Source: SCGC-AAA076-P13 sp964276145 (GTDB taxonomy: Bacteria > Pseudomonadota > Gammaproteobacteria > Magnimaribacterales > D2472). Taken from it: DNA of 64,000 bases. Where the stretch lies: the NCBI GenBank assembly GCA_964276145.1, contig CAXYDN010000001.1, forward strand, positions 13,207 through 77,206. The letters run 5' to 3'. The notes under the pieces were generated by a model. It did not search any database and was not told where the DNA came from. It saw only the letters and a list, made by a program, of their open reading frames with translations. The position numbers and the translations under genes are program-made. Of the stretch, positions 1 to 13,192 are shown one piece after another (position 1 is the stretch's first letter; each line of letters begins with the position of its first letter).

Positions 1-10
1 TCATCAGGCA
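1..10 (-). rRNA. rrf: 5S rRNA, 5' end only (cut by window edge)
   Basis: Read on the minus strand, the first ten bases give TGCCTGATGA, which resembles the usual beginning of gammaproteobacterial 5S rRNA. It lies about 70 nt after the 23S 3' end in the expected 16S-23S-5S order. Ten bases are too few for certainty, so the call rests mainly on position. Confidence 0.45.
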
Positions 11-81
11 AACTGGTATGTAACTTTTTTTATTTTTAATTTCACTACAATGTTTTACTCAAATATGAACCTTTCTTAAGG

Positions 82-2986
<2,905 letters not shown>

Positions 2987-3066
2987 AAAAAAGGTTATTA
3001 TTTTTTTTGAAGTTTTATCTTCTTTTTGAGAGTAACTTAATAAAATATATTAATTACTTTTTAACA

Positions 3067-3084
3067 TATACATAAATGTATACA
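3067..3084. repeat. 18-nt palindromic direct repeat in the rRNA spacer, copy 1
   Basis: TATACATAAATGTATACA occurs here and again at 3112-3129. Each copy contains the hyphenated dyad TATACAT-AA-ATGTATA. The two copies could fold individually or pair with one another in the precursor RNA. Function is unknown. Confidence 0.8.
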
Positions 3085-3111
3085 TTACTTTTTAATTGCA
3101 GTGATCTTATG

Positions 3112-3129
3112 TATACATAAATGTATACA
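3112..3129. repeat. 18-nt palindromic direct repeat in the rRNA spacer, copy 2
   Basis: This is the second identical copy. Here the dyad extends by one pair to GTATACAT-AA-ATGTATAC. The copies start 45 nt apart. Confidence 0.8.
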
Positions 3130-3188
3130 CTAGAAAATTACATACCAATGATTTTACATAACTAAATGTTCTTTTTATAAATAGTTGA

Positions 3189-3203
3189 TTACTCGTGTGG
3201 GCG
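3189..3203 (-). other. 16S precursor processing stem, 3' arm
   Basis: These 15 nt are complementary, with one G-U pair, to 4818-4832 upstream of the 16S gene. A long helix closing the 16S precursor is the classic RNase III processing structure. The function is inferred from position and complementarity. Confidence 0.75.
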
Positions 3204-3224
3204 TTTAAAACGCGAAATTATCGT

Positions 3225-4760
<1,536 letters not shown>

Positions 4761-4817
4761 TATCATGTTTTGTTGATTTTTATAAAAAATCTAAATTATT
4801 TTTTCTCGTATTTTGAA

Positions 4818-4832
4818 CACCCACACGAGTAA
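4818..4832 (-). other. 16S precursor processing stem, 5' arm
   Basis: This arm is complementary to 3189-3203 beyond the 16S 3' end, giving a 15-bp helix with one G-U pair. Confidence 0.75.
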
Positions 4833-4840
4833 CCAAATAT

Positions 4841-4853
4841 TTTTAAAGAACAA
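4841..4853 (-). promoter_or_regulatory. boxA-like antitermination element
   Basis: The minus strand reads TTGTTCTTTAAAA, close to the bacterial rRNA boxA consensus TGCTCTTTAA. It lies in the leader about 80 nt before 16S, where NusB/NusE-dependent antitermination complexes normally assemble. Confidence 0.6.
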
Positions 4854-4922
4854 CCGTCTCGAGGACGGACGCGTATTCTAACTAAGATATTGTTAAGAAG
4901 ATAGCCTTTTTTTAATTAATTT

Positions 4923-5966
4923 TTAATTAATTTCTTTATCTACTAATTTCTGTGAATTCAAGAATTTCATCTTTGATCTAAGCTCGCTACCAACCGCTTC
5001 AATTGGGTGGTTTTTTGTTGCATCTCTATTACTTTTCATGAAAGGTCCACCTGATCCATCATTACTTTGTCTACAATCATTTAAAAACTCATTTGCAAAA
5101 TTTCCTGATTGAATATTTTCTAAAATTTCTTTCATTGCTTCTTTTGTTTTTTCTGTAATCACCTTAGGTCCACTAAGATAATCTCCATACTCAGCAGTGT
5201 TAGAAATAGAATAATGCATATTTGCAATTCCGCCCTCTTGAATTAAATCAGTTATGAGCTTAGTTTCATGAAGACATTCAAAGTATGCCATCTCAGGACT
5301 GTAACCAGCTTCTACCAATGTCTCGTAGCCAGCTTTTATTAAAGCAGTTATTCCTCCGCATAAAACAGCCTGCTCACCAAATAGATCTGTCTCTGTCTCT
5401 TCTTTAAAAGTTGTTTCAAGCACACCCGCTCTTGTTCCACCATTGGCTTTGGCATAGGACAAAGCAATATCTCTTGCGGAATAATCTTCATTAATCATTG
5501 CATCTTTATAAACTGCTATTAAAGAAGGAACTCCTCCTCCTTGTGAATATGTACTTCTAACAGTATGGCCAGGACCTTTTGGAGCGATCATTATTACACT
5601 ATTACTTTCAGAAGGTGTAATCTTTTCAAAATGAATATTAAAACCATGAGCAAAAGCTAAGATTGCATTTGGTTTTAAATTAGGTTGTATTTCAGATTCA
5701 TATATATCTTTTTGGAATTCATCAGGAGCAAGAATCATAATCAAATCAGAATCTTTAACAGCGTTTGAAACAGAATTTACTTTAAGTCCAGCTTCCTCTG
5801 CTTTCTTCCATGATGATGACCCTTCTCTTAATGCGACTGTGATATTGACACCAGATTCATGAAGGTTATTTGCATGAGCATGGCCCTGAGAACCATAACC
5901 AACAATCGCAACATTCATATTTTGAATAATTTCTATATTTGCATCATCTTCATAATAAATTTTCAT
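4923..5966 (-). CDS. ilvC: ketol-acid reductoisomerase, class I
   Basis: This enzyme makes 2,3-dihydroxy-isovalerate or -methylvalerate from acetolactate or acetohydroxybutyrate, using NAD(P)H and Mg2+. It is the second common step of valine and isoleucine synthesis. The nucleotide-binding loop GYGSQG is at residues 23-28, PKGPGH follows in the Rossmann domain, and the helical domain has the metal-binding sets ETDLFGEQ and CLHETKLITDL. At 347 aa it is the short class I form, not the roughly 490-aa class II enzyme of E. coli. The start overlaps the end of ilvN by 17 nt, so ilvB-ilvN-ilvC are probably translated as a coupled operon. It is the last gene before the rRNA leader. Confidence 0.97.
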   Translation of the reverse strand: MKIYYEDDANIEIIQNMNVAIVGYGSQGHAHANNLHESGVNITVALREGSSSWKKAEEAGLKVNSVSNAVKDSDLIMILAPDEFQKDIYESEIQPNLKPNAILAFAHGFNIHFEKITPSESNSVIMIAPKGPGHTVRSTYSQGGGVPSLIAVYKDAMINEDYSARDIALSYAKANGGTRAGVLETTFKEETETDLFGEQAVLCGGITALIKAGYETLVEAGYSPEMAYFECLHETKLITDLIQEGGIANMHYSISNTAEYGDYLSGPKVITEKTKEAMKEILENIQSGNFANEFLNDCRQSNDGSGGPFMKSNRDATKNHPIEAVGSELRSKMKFLNSQKLVDKEIN

Positions 5967-6279
5967 CTAACAGAACTCCTTTTAAGTATGTTGTTTCTTC
6001 ATTGCTAACAGCTATAACATCAATTAATTTATTTAACTGTCTTAATATTTGTCTCATGAGTGAGTCTGAGACTTGTGTTTGAATAGTTAGCCTTGAAATT
6101 TCATTTTCTTTAAACTTGGTGTCTAGTCTTTCTTCAATAAATTTATACGAAGAAAAATCATCTACTGGATCAACGTGAAGACTTTCAATGTTGTAACCTC
6201 TCTGGTGAAATAATCCAACCACTCTAACCAGAGCTCCTGGTTTATTTTCCATAATTAGAATAAGTTTTCTTTTAATCAT
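5950..6279 (-). CDS. ilvN: acetolactate synthase small (regulatory) subunit, short form
   Basis: This is the regulatory subunit of acetohydroxyacid synthase, which transmits valine feedback to the large subunit. Residues 1-76 form a typical ACT domain (LIMENKPGALVRVVGLFHQR, then NIESLHVDP). At 109 aa it resembles the short IlvN type and lacks most of the C-terminal half present in the roughly 160-aa IlvH type. It overlaps the ilvB stop by 4 nt (ATGA) and the ilvC start by 17 nt. There is no room for a missing C-terminus, so the shortness is real unless there is a sequence error. Confidence 0.93.
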   Translation of the reverse strand: MIKRKLILIMENKPGALVRVVGLFHQRGYNIESLHVDPVDDFSSYKFIEERLDTKFKENEISRLTIQTQVSDSLMRQILRQLNKLIDVIAVSNEETTYLKGVLLDENLL

Positions 6280-8009
6280 GTCTTGTTATCCTTGGATAAC
6301 CACATATCTTCTAAACTATTATTAGCTACAAGCATTGGATAAACATGCTCTGCGGGGTCTACATAAACATCTACAAAAACTAATCTATCTTTCATGGAAA
6401 AAGCTTTCTTTAAAGCTTCTTTCAAATCAGAGTTCTTTTCAACTTTTATACCTACGTGACCATACGATTCTGCAAGCTTTATAAAATCTGGTAATGAGTC
6501 CTGATAAGTGCTTTCGGAATGCCTCCCACCATAATTCATATCTTGCCATTGTTTGACCATACCAAGTGCTTCGTTATTAATATTAATAATCTTTATAGGT
6601 AAGTTATATTGAAGGCATGTTGACAATTCTTGTATACACATTTGAATGCTCCCCTCACCAGTAATGCATACAACTTCTTCATCTGGAAAGGCAAACTTAA
6701 CCCCCATTGCAGCAGGCAAACCAAATCCCATGGTTCCAAGGCCTCCTGAATTAATCCATCTCCTAGGTTTGTCAAAATGATAATATTGGGCAGCAAACAT
6801 TTGATGTTGGCCAACATCTGAGGTTACATAAGCATCACCATTAGTGACATTATAAACATGTTGAACAACTGCTTGAGGAAAAATTAGATTAGTATCAGAC
6901 TCATCTTTATACATTTCATAGTTTAATCCATGCGAAGATTTCCATTCAGCTATTTGAGTATGCCATTCTCTTAAATTATCAGTGTTGTAATGATCAAGAT
7001 TCTGATTTAAAACTTTTATCATAGCTCTTAAAGAATTTTTAACTTGGCCAAAAACTGCAATATTAGCTTCAATAATTTTTGAAACAGACGAATGATCAAC
7101 ATCAAAGTGAATGATCTTAGCGCCTGGTGAAAACTTTGATGGATTATTAGTAATCCTATCATCAAACCTAGCGCCAATTGCAATTATTAAATCAGCGTTA
7201 TGCATTGCCATGTTAGCTTGATATGTACCATGCATACCGAGCATTCCTAAAAAACGTTCATGAGTTGCAGGATATATCCCGAGACCCATTAAGGTATTTG
7301 TGACTGGTGCGTCAAGTATTTCATTAAGTTGGAATAGCTCTTCTTCAGCATTACTTGCGATAGCTCCACCTCCAGCATATATAACTGGCTTTTTAGCCTT
7401 TATTATTTCTCTAACAGCTCTTTCAATCTGAGTCTTATCTGGATCTACAGGAGGGTTATATGATCTAATATCAGCCTTTTTAGGGTATGAATAATTAAAT
7501 AGATTCTCAGGTGCTGTCATATCTTTTGGGATATCTATTACTACAGGTCCAGGTCTTCCGGAAGTTGCTACATGAAATGCTTCTTTAATAACTCTTGGGA
7601 TATCTTCTGCATGAAATACAGTGTAGCTATGCTTAACAACCGGTCTAGAGATACCAATCATATCTGTTTCTTGAAAAGCATCTGTACCTATTAGGTGACT
7701 TGCAACTTGCCCAGATATAACAACCATAGGAATTGAATCCATAAAAGCAGTAGCTATACCTGTTATAGCATTGGTTGCACCAGGGCCAGATGTAACCAAT
7801 ACAACCCCAGGCTTGCCTGTAGCTCTTGCATAACCATCTGCAGCATGTGTAGCACCCTGTTCATGTCTAACTAAAATATGATCGATTTTATCTTGCCTGA
7901 AAATAGCATCATAAATATGCAACGCCGCCCCTCCAGGGTAGCCAAAGATTAGCTCTACGCCTTCGTCGTGAAGCGCGTGCATGAGCATGTCAGCACCAGA
8001 TAATTTCAA
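6276..8009 (-). CDS. ilvB: acetolactate synthase large (catalytic) subunit
   Basis: This thiamine-diphosphate enzyme condenses pyruvate with pyruvate or 2-oxobutyrate to start valine, leucine and isoleucine synthesis. The catalytic glutamate is E50 in VRHEQGATHAADGYAR, and the cofactor-binding motif appears as GEGSIQM followed by the INNEALGMVKQWQDM region, as in other gammaproteobacteria. The 577-aa length is standard, with the usual N-terminal TPP, central FAD and C-terminal TPP domains. It is first in ilvB-ilvN-ilvC. The 76-nt gap before it (after rluD) is AT-rich and probably holds the operon promoter; no clear attenuator was seen. Confidence 0.96.
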   Translation of the reverse strand: MKLSGADMLMHALHDEGVELIFGYPGGAALHIYDAIFRQDKIDHILVRHEQGATHAADGYARATGKPGVVLVTSGPGATNAITGIATAFMDSIPMVVISGQVASHLIGTDAFQETDMIGISRPVVKHSYTVFHAEDIPRVIKEAFHVATSGRPGPVVIDIPKDMTAPENLFNYSYPKKADIRSYNPPVDPDKTQIERAVREIIKAKKPVIYAGGGAIASNAEEELFQLNEILDAPVTNTLMGLGIYPATHERFLGMLGMHGTYQANMAMHNADLIIAIGARFDDRITNNPSKFSPGAKIIHFDVDHSSVSKIIEANIAVFGQVKNSLRAMIKVLNQNLDHYNTDNLREWHTQIAEWKSSHGLNYEMYKDESDTNLIFPQAVVQHVYNVTNGDAYVTSDVGQHQMFAAQYYHFDKPRRWINSGGLGTMGFGLPAAMGVKFAFPDEEVVCITGEGSIQMCIQELSTCLQYNLPIKIININNEALGMVKQWQDMNYGGRHSESTYQDSLPDFIKLAESYGHVGIKVEKNSDLKEALKKAFSMKDRLVFVDVYVDPAEHVYPMLVANNSLEDMWLSKDNKT

Positions 8010-8085
8010 TTTTGTACCTAAAAAACCAATAAGAATACGGTTTATATTATTTTACAGGTCAAAAAACAAGTTTTTCTTATATATT

Positions 8086-9015
8086 TTAAGAATGTTTTTT
8101 AATATCTTTAATTAAATTTTGAATATCTGTTGGTATAGGTATTTCAAAAGACATCTCTTTTTGTGTTTCAGGGCAATCAAAAGATAAAAACCTTGCATGC
8201 AAGGCTTGTCTTGGAAAAGACCTAATGATTTCAATTAACTCTGATGATGTCTCTTTTGCTATTGTTCTACTGGGGTCGTAAGTGATGTCAGCAATTATGG
8301 GTAACTTTTTTGATAATAAGTGAACTCTTATTTGATGTGTTCTTCCAGTTTCGATAGCTATATCCAGAATAGAATAATTGCCAACTCTTTCACTAGTTTT
8401 TACGAATGTAAGGGCTTCTTTTCCATCAGGTCTGACAGACATCTTGGTTCTATTGGATTTATCCCTTCCAATTGAATCTTCAATTGAAAAACTGCCAAGA
8501 GTAGAGCCAACTACTACAGCTGTATATTTTTTAGTTACTTTTCTTTGTTGCATTAGGTCAATGAAATAATTTCTAAACTTTTCATTTCTTGCAACCAAGA
8601 GTACACCAGATGTATCTTTATCTAATCTATGAACAATTCCACATCTAGCTATATTTTCTAAATCAGGATACTTATATATTAAACCATTTGCTAAGGTACC
8701 ATCATAACAACCTGATCCGGGATGCATTATCAAACCAGATGGTTTGTTAATTATAATAAAATCTTCGCACTCATGGTAAATATCAAAATTTATGTCCTGA
8801 GGCTCCCATGAAACTTTTTTTTCTTCAGTAGGGTTAATTTCTATCTCATCATTTTCGTGAACAAAGTCTCTTGGTTTTGATAAGTCACCATTCACTAAGA
8901 TTCTTCCTTCAAGTATCCATTTTTTTATTTGTGTTCTTGAATAGTTATCAAAGAGTTCTGATGCAGCCTTATCTAACCTTTTATTTGCAATATCTGCTGA
9001 AATATTTTTTATCAT
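8086..9015 (-). CDS. rluD: 23S rRNA pseudouridine synthase RluD
   Basis: This enzyme isomerises uridines in helix 69 of 23S rRNA (E. coli positions 1911, 1915 and 1917), which supports ribosome assembly. An S4 RNA-binding domain occupies roughly residues 10-60 (NKRLDKAASELF, then GRILVNGDLSKP). The catalytic domain carries HRLDKDTSG with the essential aspartate D132, and RTHQIRVHL near the C-terminus. The gene is divergent from bamD across about 86 nt, an arrangement common in gammaproteobacteria, which supports RluD over RluC. Confidence 0.94.
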   Translation of the reverse strand: MIKNISADIANKRLDKAASELFDNYSRTQIKKWILEGRILVNGDLSKPRDFVHENDEIEINPTEEKKVSWEPQDINFDIYHECEDFIIINKPSGLIMHPGSGCYDGTLANGLIYKYPDLENIARCGIVHRLDKDTSGVLLVARNEKFRNYFIDLMQQRKVTKKYTAVVVGSTLGSFSIEDSIGRDKSNRTKMSVRPDGKEALTFVKTSERVGNYSILDIAIETGRTHQIRVHLLSKKLPIIADITYDPSRTIAKETSSELIEIIRSFPRQALHARFLSFDCPETQKEMSFEIPIPTDIQNLIKDIKKHS

Positions 9016-9101
9016 TATTATTTGAACTTATATAAAAAAAACTAATCTAAATGTACGTTTTAAAACTTTATTTACAATTATGCAGGTAAAATACTCAAAC
9101 A

Positions 9102-9917
9102 ATGATACATAAACTAAATTTAAAACTCTTTACTTGTCTTTCTATTGTAGCTTTCTTCATTGTAAGTTGTAATTCTGATGGTCCAGAGGTTGAGCAACCA
9201 GAAAAAATTTATTACGACCAAGCTCAAAGAAGGATCGCATCCAATAACTATTTTGGTGCTATTGAATCTCTTGAAGCAATCGAGACAAGATACCCATTTG
9301 GTAAATATGCAGAACAGGCTCAAGTTGAGTTAATTTATGTCTATTTTATGAACTCTGAAAATGATGCTTCTCATGCTGCTGCAGAAAAATTTATAAGATT
9401 GCATCCGAGGCATCCCAATATAGATTATGCATATTTTATGAAAGGCTTATCAAGTTACACAAGAGATAACAGTCTTATGCAAAGATTAACAGAAACTGAC
9501 TTATCTAACAGAGATGTGTCTGGTGCGAAACAATCTTTTTCAGAATTAACAGAATTTTTAACTAGGCATCCTGATAGTCAATATGCGCCTTATGCAAAAC
9601 AAAGAAACATTTATTTAAGAAATATGATAGCCAGAAATGAGTTAGCTGCTGCTGATTATTATTTATCTATAGATGCTCATGTTGCTGCGATAAGAAGAGC
9701 AAAATATGTGATTGAAAATATTCCAAATTCTAGCGAAAATTTTAGAGCATTAAAGATTCTAGAGAAATCATACAAAGCTTTAGGTTACATAGAACTTTAT
9801 GATGACGTAATTCGTGTGATTGATTTAAATTACTCTGATAAAAATATTAAAGAATTGAGTGATTCTAATTGGTCTTGGAATTTTTTAAGGAGTTCAAAAC
9901 CAGAAGTTCAAGATTAA
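9102..9917 (+). CDS. bamD: outer-membrane assembly lipoprotein BamD
   Basis: This is an essential lipoprotein of the BAM complex that inserts beta-barrel proteins into the outer membrane. A signal peptide ends in the lipobox FFIVSC, so the mature protein should be acylated at that cysteine. The rest is TPR-like helical repeats, with the family hallmark YDQAQRRIASNNYFGAIESL followed by ETRYPFGKYAEQAQ. The length of 271 aa fits the family. It is divergent from rluD, as in many relatives, and followed 4 nt later by a small conserved gene. Confidence 0.95.
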   Translation: MIHKLNLKLFTCLSIVAFFIVSCNSDGPEVEQPEKIYYDQAQRRIASNNYFGAIESLEAIETRYPFGKYAEQAQVELIYVYFMNSENDASHAAAEKFIRLHPRHPNIDYAYFMKGLSSYTRDNSLMQRLTETDLSNRDVSGAKQSFSELTEFLTRHPDSQYAPYAKQRNIYLRNMIARNELAAADYYLSIDAHVAAIRRAKYVIENIPNSSENFRALKILEKSYKALGYIELYDDVIRVIDLNYSDKNIKELSDSNWSWNFLRSSKPEVQD

Positions 9918-9921
9918 TTAA

Positions 9922-10140
9922 ATGGTTTTTTTAAAAATTCTTCCATTACTAATTCCTTTATTAATATTTCTATTGCCAATTCTTGTTAGAACATATTTAA
10001 AATCAAAATTTACAAAAACAAAAAATAAAAAGAATGAGTTAATGGTTGTTTGCTCTAATTGCGGCACCTATGCTCATGAATCAATTATTATTAAAAAAAG
10101 AGGTCAAAATTATTGTTCTAGGGAATGTGCTAGTAGTTAA
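9922..10140 (+). CDS. small PP0621-like protein with N-terminal membrane helix and zinc-ribbon-like motif
   Basis: This is a 72-aa protein with a hydrophobic helix at residues 4-25, a Lys-rich linker, and a C-terminal CSNCGTYAHES...YCSRECA segment with four cysteines arranged as two CxxC/CxxxC pairs. That pattern matches the PP0621 family of uncharacterised small proteins; metal binding is inferred. It starts 4 nt after the bamD stop and is probably co-transcribed. Its end overlaps the convergent RND pump gene by 11 nt. Confidence 0.75.
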   Translation: MVFLKILPLLIPLLIFLLPILVRTYLKSKFTKTKNKKNELMVVCSNCGTYAHESIIIKKRGQNYCSRECASS

Positions 10141-13100
10141 TTTTTTTCATGACTATAAACATTGCTGGAATATATAAAAGAGCTGTCATTGTCGCACCCA
10201 GAACTCCAATACTCATTGCCCAAGCAAGAGGCCTAAAGAATACACTTGCAAATATCAGTGGTACAAATCCGCCCAATGTTGTCAGGGATGTTGTAATGAT
10301 ATGTCTCGTTGATCTAATAACAACCTCAATTAGTTCTGCCTTTGAGATATCTTTTTTCTCTGCTTCTTCTTTAATATGAGATAAAACAATAATCGAATCA
10401 TTGATAGATAAACCAATAAGTCCAACTGCACTTATAGTTCCTATGAATCCATAATTTTGTTGTCCAACAAATAAACCTAAAAAAGAAAGTCCTACAGACA
10501 ATATAGCTACTGAAAGTATAAGAGCTGTTTGCCTAAATGAATTTAGAGCAAAAACTAAGCCAACAATTATTAATAGAATATAGATTGCAGCAGAAGAATA
10601 AATTTGAGATTGTGACTCACCCCTGGTCTCTGCCTCACCAAGTTGCTTTATCGAATAACCAATGGGGAGTTTAGATTTAAAAACCTCAACATCCTCTTTT
10701 ATAAAATTTTCAGTTTCAGATGGAAGAGTTTGAGTCCAAATCCATCCCTCCACCATATTGACTCTTTGCCCATCAATTCTTGTAATTTTAGAGGACTTAT
10801 TTGTTATAGAGCTTTTGCCAAAACTATCAATATATTCGAAGCCACTTTCAGACGGTACTGTTAAAAAACTAGCATTACCTGTCAAATCTTCGTTTTCAGT
10901 TAATCCTTTTAATCTAATTGGGATTTCTTTATTTGAATCCAGCATAGTGCCTACAATTATTCCATTATTTGCAGCATATAATTCATCAGCAATAAGATTT
11001 GCATTTACTCTGGAAAGAGAAATATTGGAGTTATTTAATTCAAATTCTATATTTGTATTTGTATTTGAAGTATCTGATTTGGTTAAATTTATCCCTGGGG
11101 CGTTGCTAATAATCAGCTCTAGTTCCTCACCGAGTTCTTTTAATACCAAAGGATCATCTCCATATATTGCAAAACTAACATCAGCAAAAACTGGAGGTCC
11201 TGATATGTATGAATCTGTAATAATAAGTATGTCAGGGTTTTGTTGGACTATTAATTTTGAAAGTTCTGGTAACTTTCTGATCATCTCTTCATAATTTTTG
11301 GCATAAAATACTGATTGAGCCATATTATTTGACCCTTGTTTTTCTTTGCCGCCAACAACGTTCATTAATACTCTAGGAGACATCCTTCCTACAAACCAAT
11401 AATCTTTTTCAATCTCAATCAAACCAGAATTAAGAACTTGTTGCCTAACTAGCATAGCTCTCTCTAGAGTTTGCTCTGATGAAGCATTGCTTGGTAACTC
11501 TATATTTATACGGAACATATCTCTGTCGTTAGAGGGGAAAAAATCTTTTGGTAAAGTATTAAAAAGTAAAAAACCTAAAAAAGGCAAAGAAATAGAAATA
11601 ATAATTGCCCGCCTGGGTATTGCAAAAGCCCAAGTAAGAAAAGATCTATATTTATTTAAAATTCTTTCATTATGATAACCTTCATTATGTATTTCGACAT
11701 TTCGAAAGTATGGTATTTTTTCCATGTAGCTCATTAAGACAGGCACCATAATTAGGGCTAAAACCAAGGAGGATACAATTGACATAATTACAGTTAAAGC
11801 CATTCCTCCAACAAATTCGACACTTGAACCCTCACCTGTAACAATCGGAAGAAAAGAAAAGACGGTCGTGCCTGTTGCTGCTGCTAAAGGAGTTGTCAAT
11901 TGCTTAAGTGTCTGAGAAATTGATTCATTGATTGAAAGGCCAATGCCTCTTCTATGTTTGTAGTCCTCCACCACAATGATTCCATTATCTATCAATAGTC
12001 CAAGAGCAATAATAATTCCAGTTATTGAGGTCATGTGAAGTGGCAAACCGATAAGTCTGCAACCAATCATTACCAGACAAATTGAAAATGGCAGTATCAA
12101 AGTTACTATGATTGCTGGCCTTAATCCTAAAATAAAAAAACTTATACTAAGAACAAAAAAGGTAGCTAGAGAAAAGCTTTTTATTAGTTCATTAAATTTA
12201 GCAGAAGTATAAAGGGATTCGTCATAAATTTTTTCAATTGATATCTCACTAGGAAGAGATGCTCTCATTTCTTCAGCTACTTTTGATGCTCTACCGACAT
12301 AATCACCAACCCTTTGATCCATTGTTCCCATTGCCATAACAGATACAACAATTTCTCCGTTATACAAGAACATGTCTTCAATAGGTGAAACTGGTTTTTT
12401 AGAAATTTCTGCAATATCTTGTAGCTGGATAATCTCAGAATCATTTATAACTCTTATGGGTATTTCAGATAGCTTTTGAATACTCTTTATGTTGTCTTTA
12501 AGTCTTATTAAAAATTCAGAATTTTTATTAGATGAAACACCTACAGCTTTTTTATTATCAAATGATTTTAATGCCTCTGAGATTTCCCTATACGTTAGAC
12601 CTAGGGAAGTTATTTTAGTAGAGTCAACCTCGATAAGAATTTCTTCATCTGCTTCACCGTATATGGCTGTAGCATGAGTTTCTCCTATGGAGCTAAGTTT
12701 CCTTTTTAGTTGCTCGGCAAGTCGAGACATTAAAACTATTGGAGCTTCACCCTCTCCATTCCACATTAGCGCATATTGAACGGTAATCGGTGGACCACTG
12801 TTCCTATCAAGTACAATATTTGCTCCAGGTGGAGCTCTAATCTGAGCTAATTTATCTTGAACTTTTGACCATGTTTCCTCTATTAAATCTGGGCTAACAG
12901 ATTGTTGCAATTCAACAATAATGGTTGCATATCCATGGGATATTATTGTCTCCAATTCTAAAATTTCTACAACTTCCCTAAGTTTTATTTCTAATTCGTT
13001 AATAACCTGAGTTTCTATTCTTTCTGGTGATGCACCAGGATAGAAGACTCTGACTCCTGACCATCTTTGAGCTAATTCAGGATTTTCTTGAATAGGGACT

Positions 13101-13192
13101 GATAGAACAGATGATATTCCTGCAAGAACAATAAAAGCCAAAGTAAGAATTAATATTCTTGGTCGTTCTATGAAAATATTAATGAATTTCAT
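10130..13192 (-). CDS. RND family multidrug efflux permease (HAE1-like)
   Basis: This is the inner-membrane proton-driven pump of a tripartite efflux system. At 1,020 aa it has the AcrB-type layout: helix 1, a large periplasmic porter domain, helices 2-6, a second periplasmic domain, helices 8-12. In helix 4 the relay aspartate is kept as D402, but the next residue is N403 where AcrB has a second aspartate. In helix 10 the lysine equivalent to AcrB K940 is replaced by N931-D932 (GLSINDS), a variant also known in other RND branches. It shares one base with the preceding adaptor gene, so the two are coupled. The outer-membrane partner is probably the tolC gene at 47867. The substrate cannot be read from sequence. 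Confidence 0.93.
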   Translation of the reverse strand: MKFINIFIERPRILILTLAFIVLAGISSVLSVPIQENPELAQRWSGVRVFYPGASPERIETQVINELEIKLREVVEILELETIISHGYATIIVELQQSVSPDLIEETWSKVQDKLAQIRAPPGANIVLDRNSGPPITVQYALMWNGEGEAPIVLMSRLAEQLKRKLSSIGETHATAIYGEADEEILIEVDSTKITSLGLTYREISEALKSFDNKKAVGVSSNKNSEFLIRLKDNIKSIQKLSEIPIRVINDSEIIQLQDIAEISKKPVSPIEDMFLYNGEIVVSVMAMGTMDQRVGDYVGRASKVAEEMRASLPSEISIEKIYDESLYTSAKFNELIKSFSLATFFVLSISFFILGLRPAIIVTLILPFSICLVMIGCRLIGLPLHMTSITGIIIALGLLIDNGIIVVEDYKHRRGIGLSINESISQTLKQLTTPLAAATGTTVFSFLPIVTGEGSSVEFVGGMALTVIMSIVSSLVLALIMVPVLMSYMEKIPYFRNVEIHNEGYHNERILNKYRSFLTWAFAIPRRAIIISISLPFLGFLLFNTLPKDFFPSNDRDMFRINIELPSNASSEQTLERAMLVRQQVLNSGLIEIEKDYWFVGRMSPRVLMNVVGGKEKQGSNNMAQSVFYAKNYEEMIRKLPELSKLIVQQNPDILIITDSYISGPPVFADVSFAIYGDDPLVLKELGEELELIISNAPGINLTKSDTSNTNTNIEFELNNSNISLSRVNANLIADELYAANNGIIVGTMLDSNKEIPIRLKGLTENEDLTGNASFLTVPSESGFEYIDSFGKSSITNKSSKITRIDGQRVNMVEGWIWTQTLPSETENFIKEDVEVFKSKLPIGYSIKQLGEAETRGESQSQIYSSAAIYILLIIVGLVFALNSFRQTALILSVAILSVGLSFLGLFVGQQNYGFIGTISAVGLIGLSINDSIIVLSHIKEEAEKKDISKAELIEVVIRSTRHIITTSLTTLGGFVPLIFASVFFRPLAWAMSIGVLGATMTALLYIPAMFIVMKKINY

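Larger units (their letters stand above)
2987..3224 (-). other. 16S-23S internal transcribed spacer without tRNA genes
   Basis: The spacer is about 238 nt of very AT-rich sequence. I looked for the tRNA-Ile and tRNA-Ala genes common in gammaproteobacterial spacers and found no cloverleaf arms or terminal CCA on either strand. It holds two copies of an 18-nt palindromic repeat and, next to the 16S 3' end, one arm of the 16S processing stem. Confidence 0.85.
4761..4922 (-). promoter_or_regulatory. rRNA operon leader and probable promoter region
   Basis: The 162 nt between the ilvC stop and 16S hold the transcription signals of the rRNA operon on the minus strand. A TAGAAT box followed by a GC-rich stretch (ACGCGTCCGTCC) resembles a stringently controlled rRNA -10 element plus discriminator; no convincing -35 was found. 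A small hairpin (CCGTC/GACGG, 4854-4868) and a boxA-like element follow. There is no strong terminator after ilvC, so some read-through from ilvBNC is possible. Confidence 0.55.

Noticed and set aside
2987..3224. Possible tRNA genes in the rRNA spacer
   Set aside because: No cloverleaf, T-loop consensus or terminal CCA was found on either strand.
4905..4940. AT-rich palindrome after ilvC as a terminator
   Set aside because: The stem is made only of A-T pairs and extends into the ilvC end; too weak to call.
10758..11294. A 178-codon open frame on the plus strand
   Set aside because: It lies fully opposite the well-supported RND permease gene and its translation resembles no protein.
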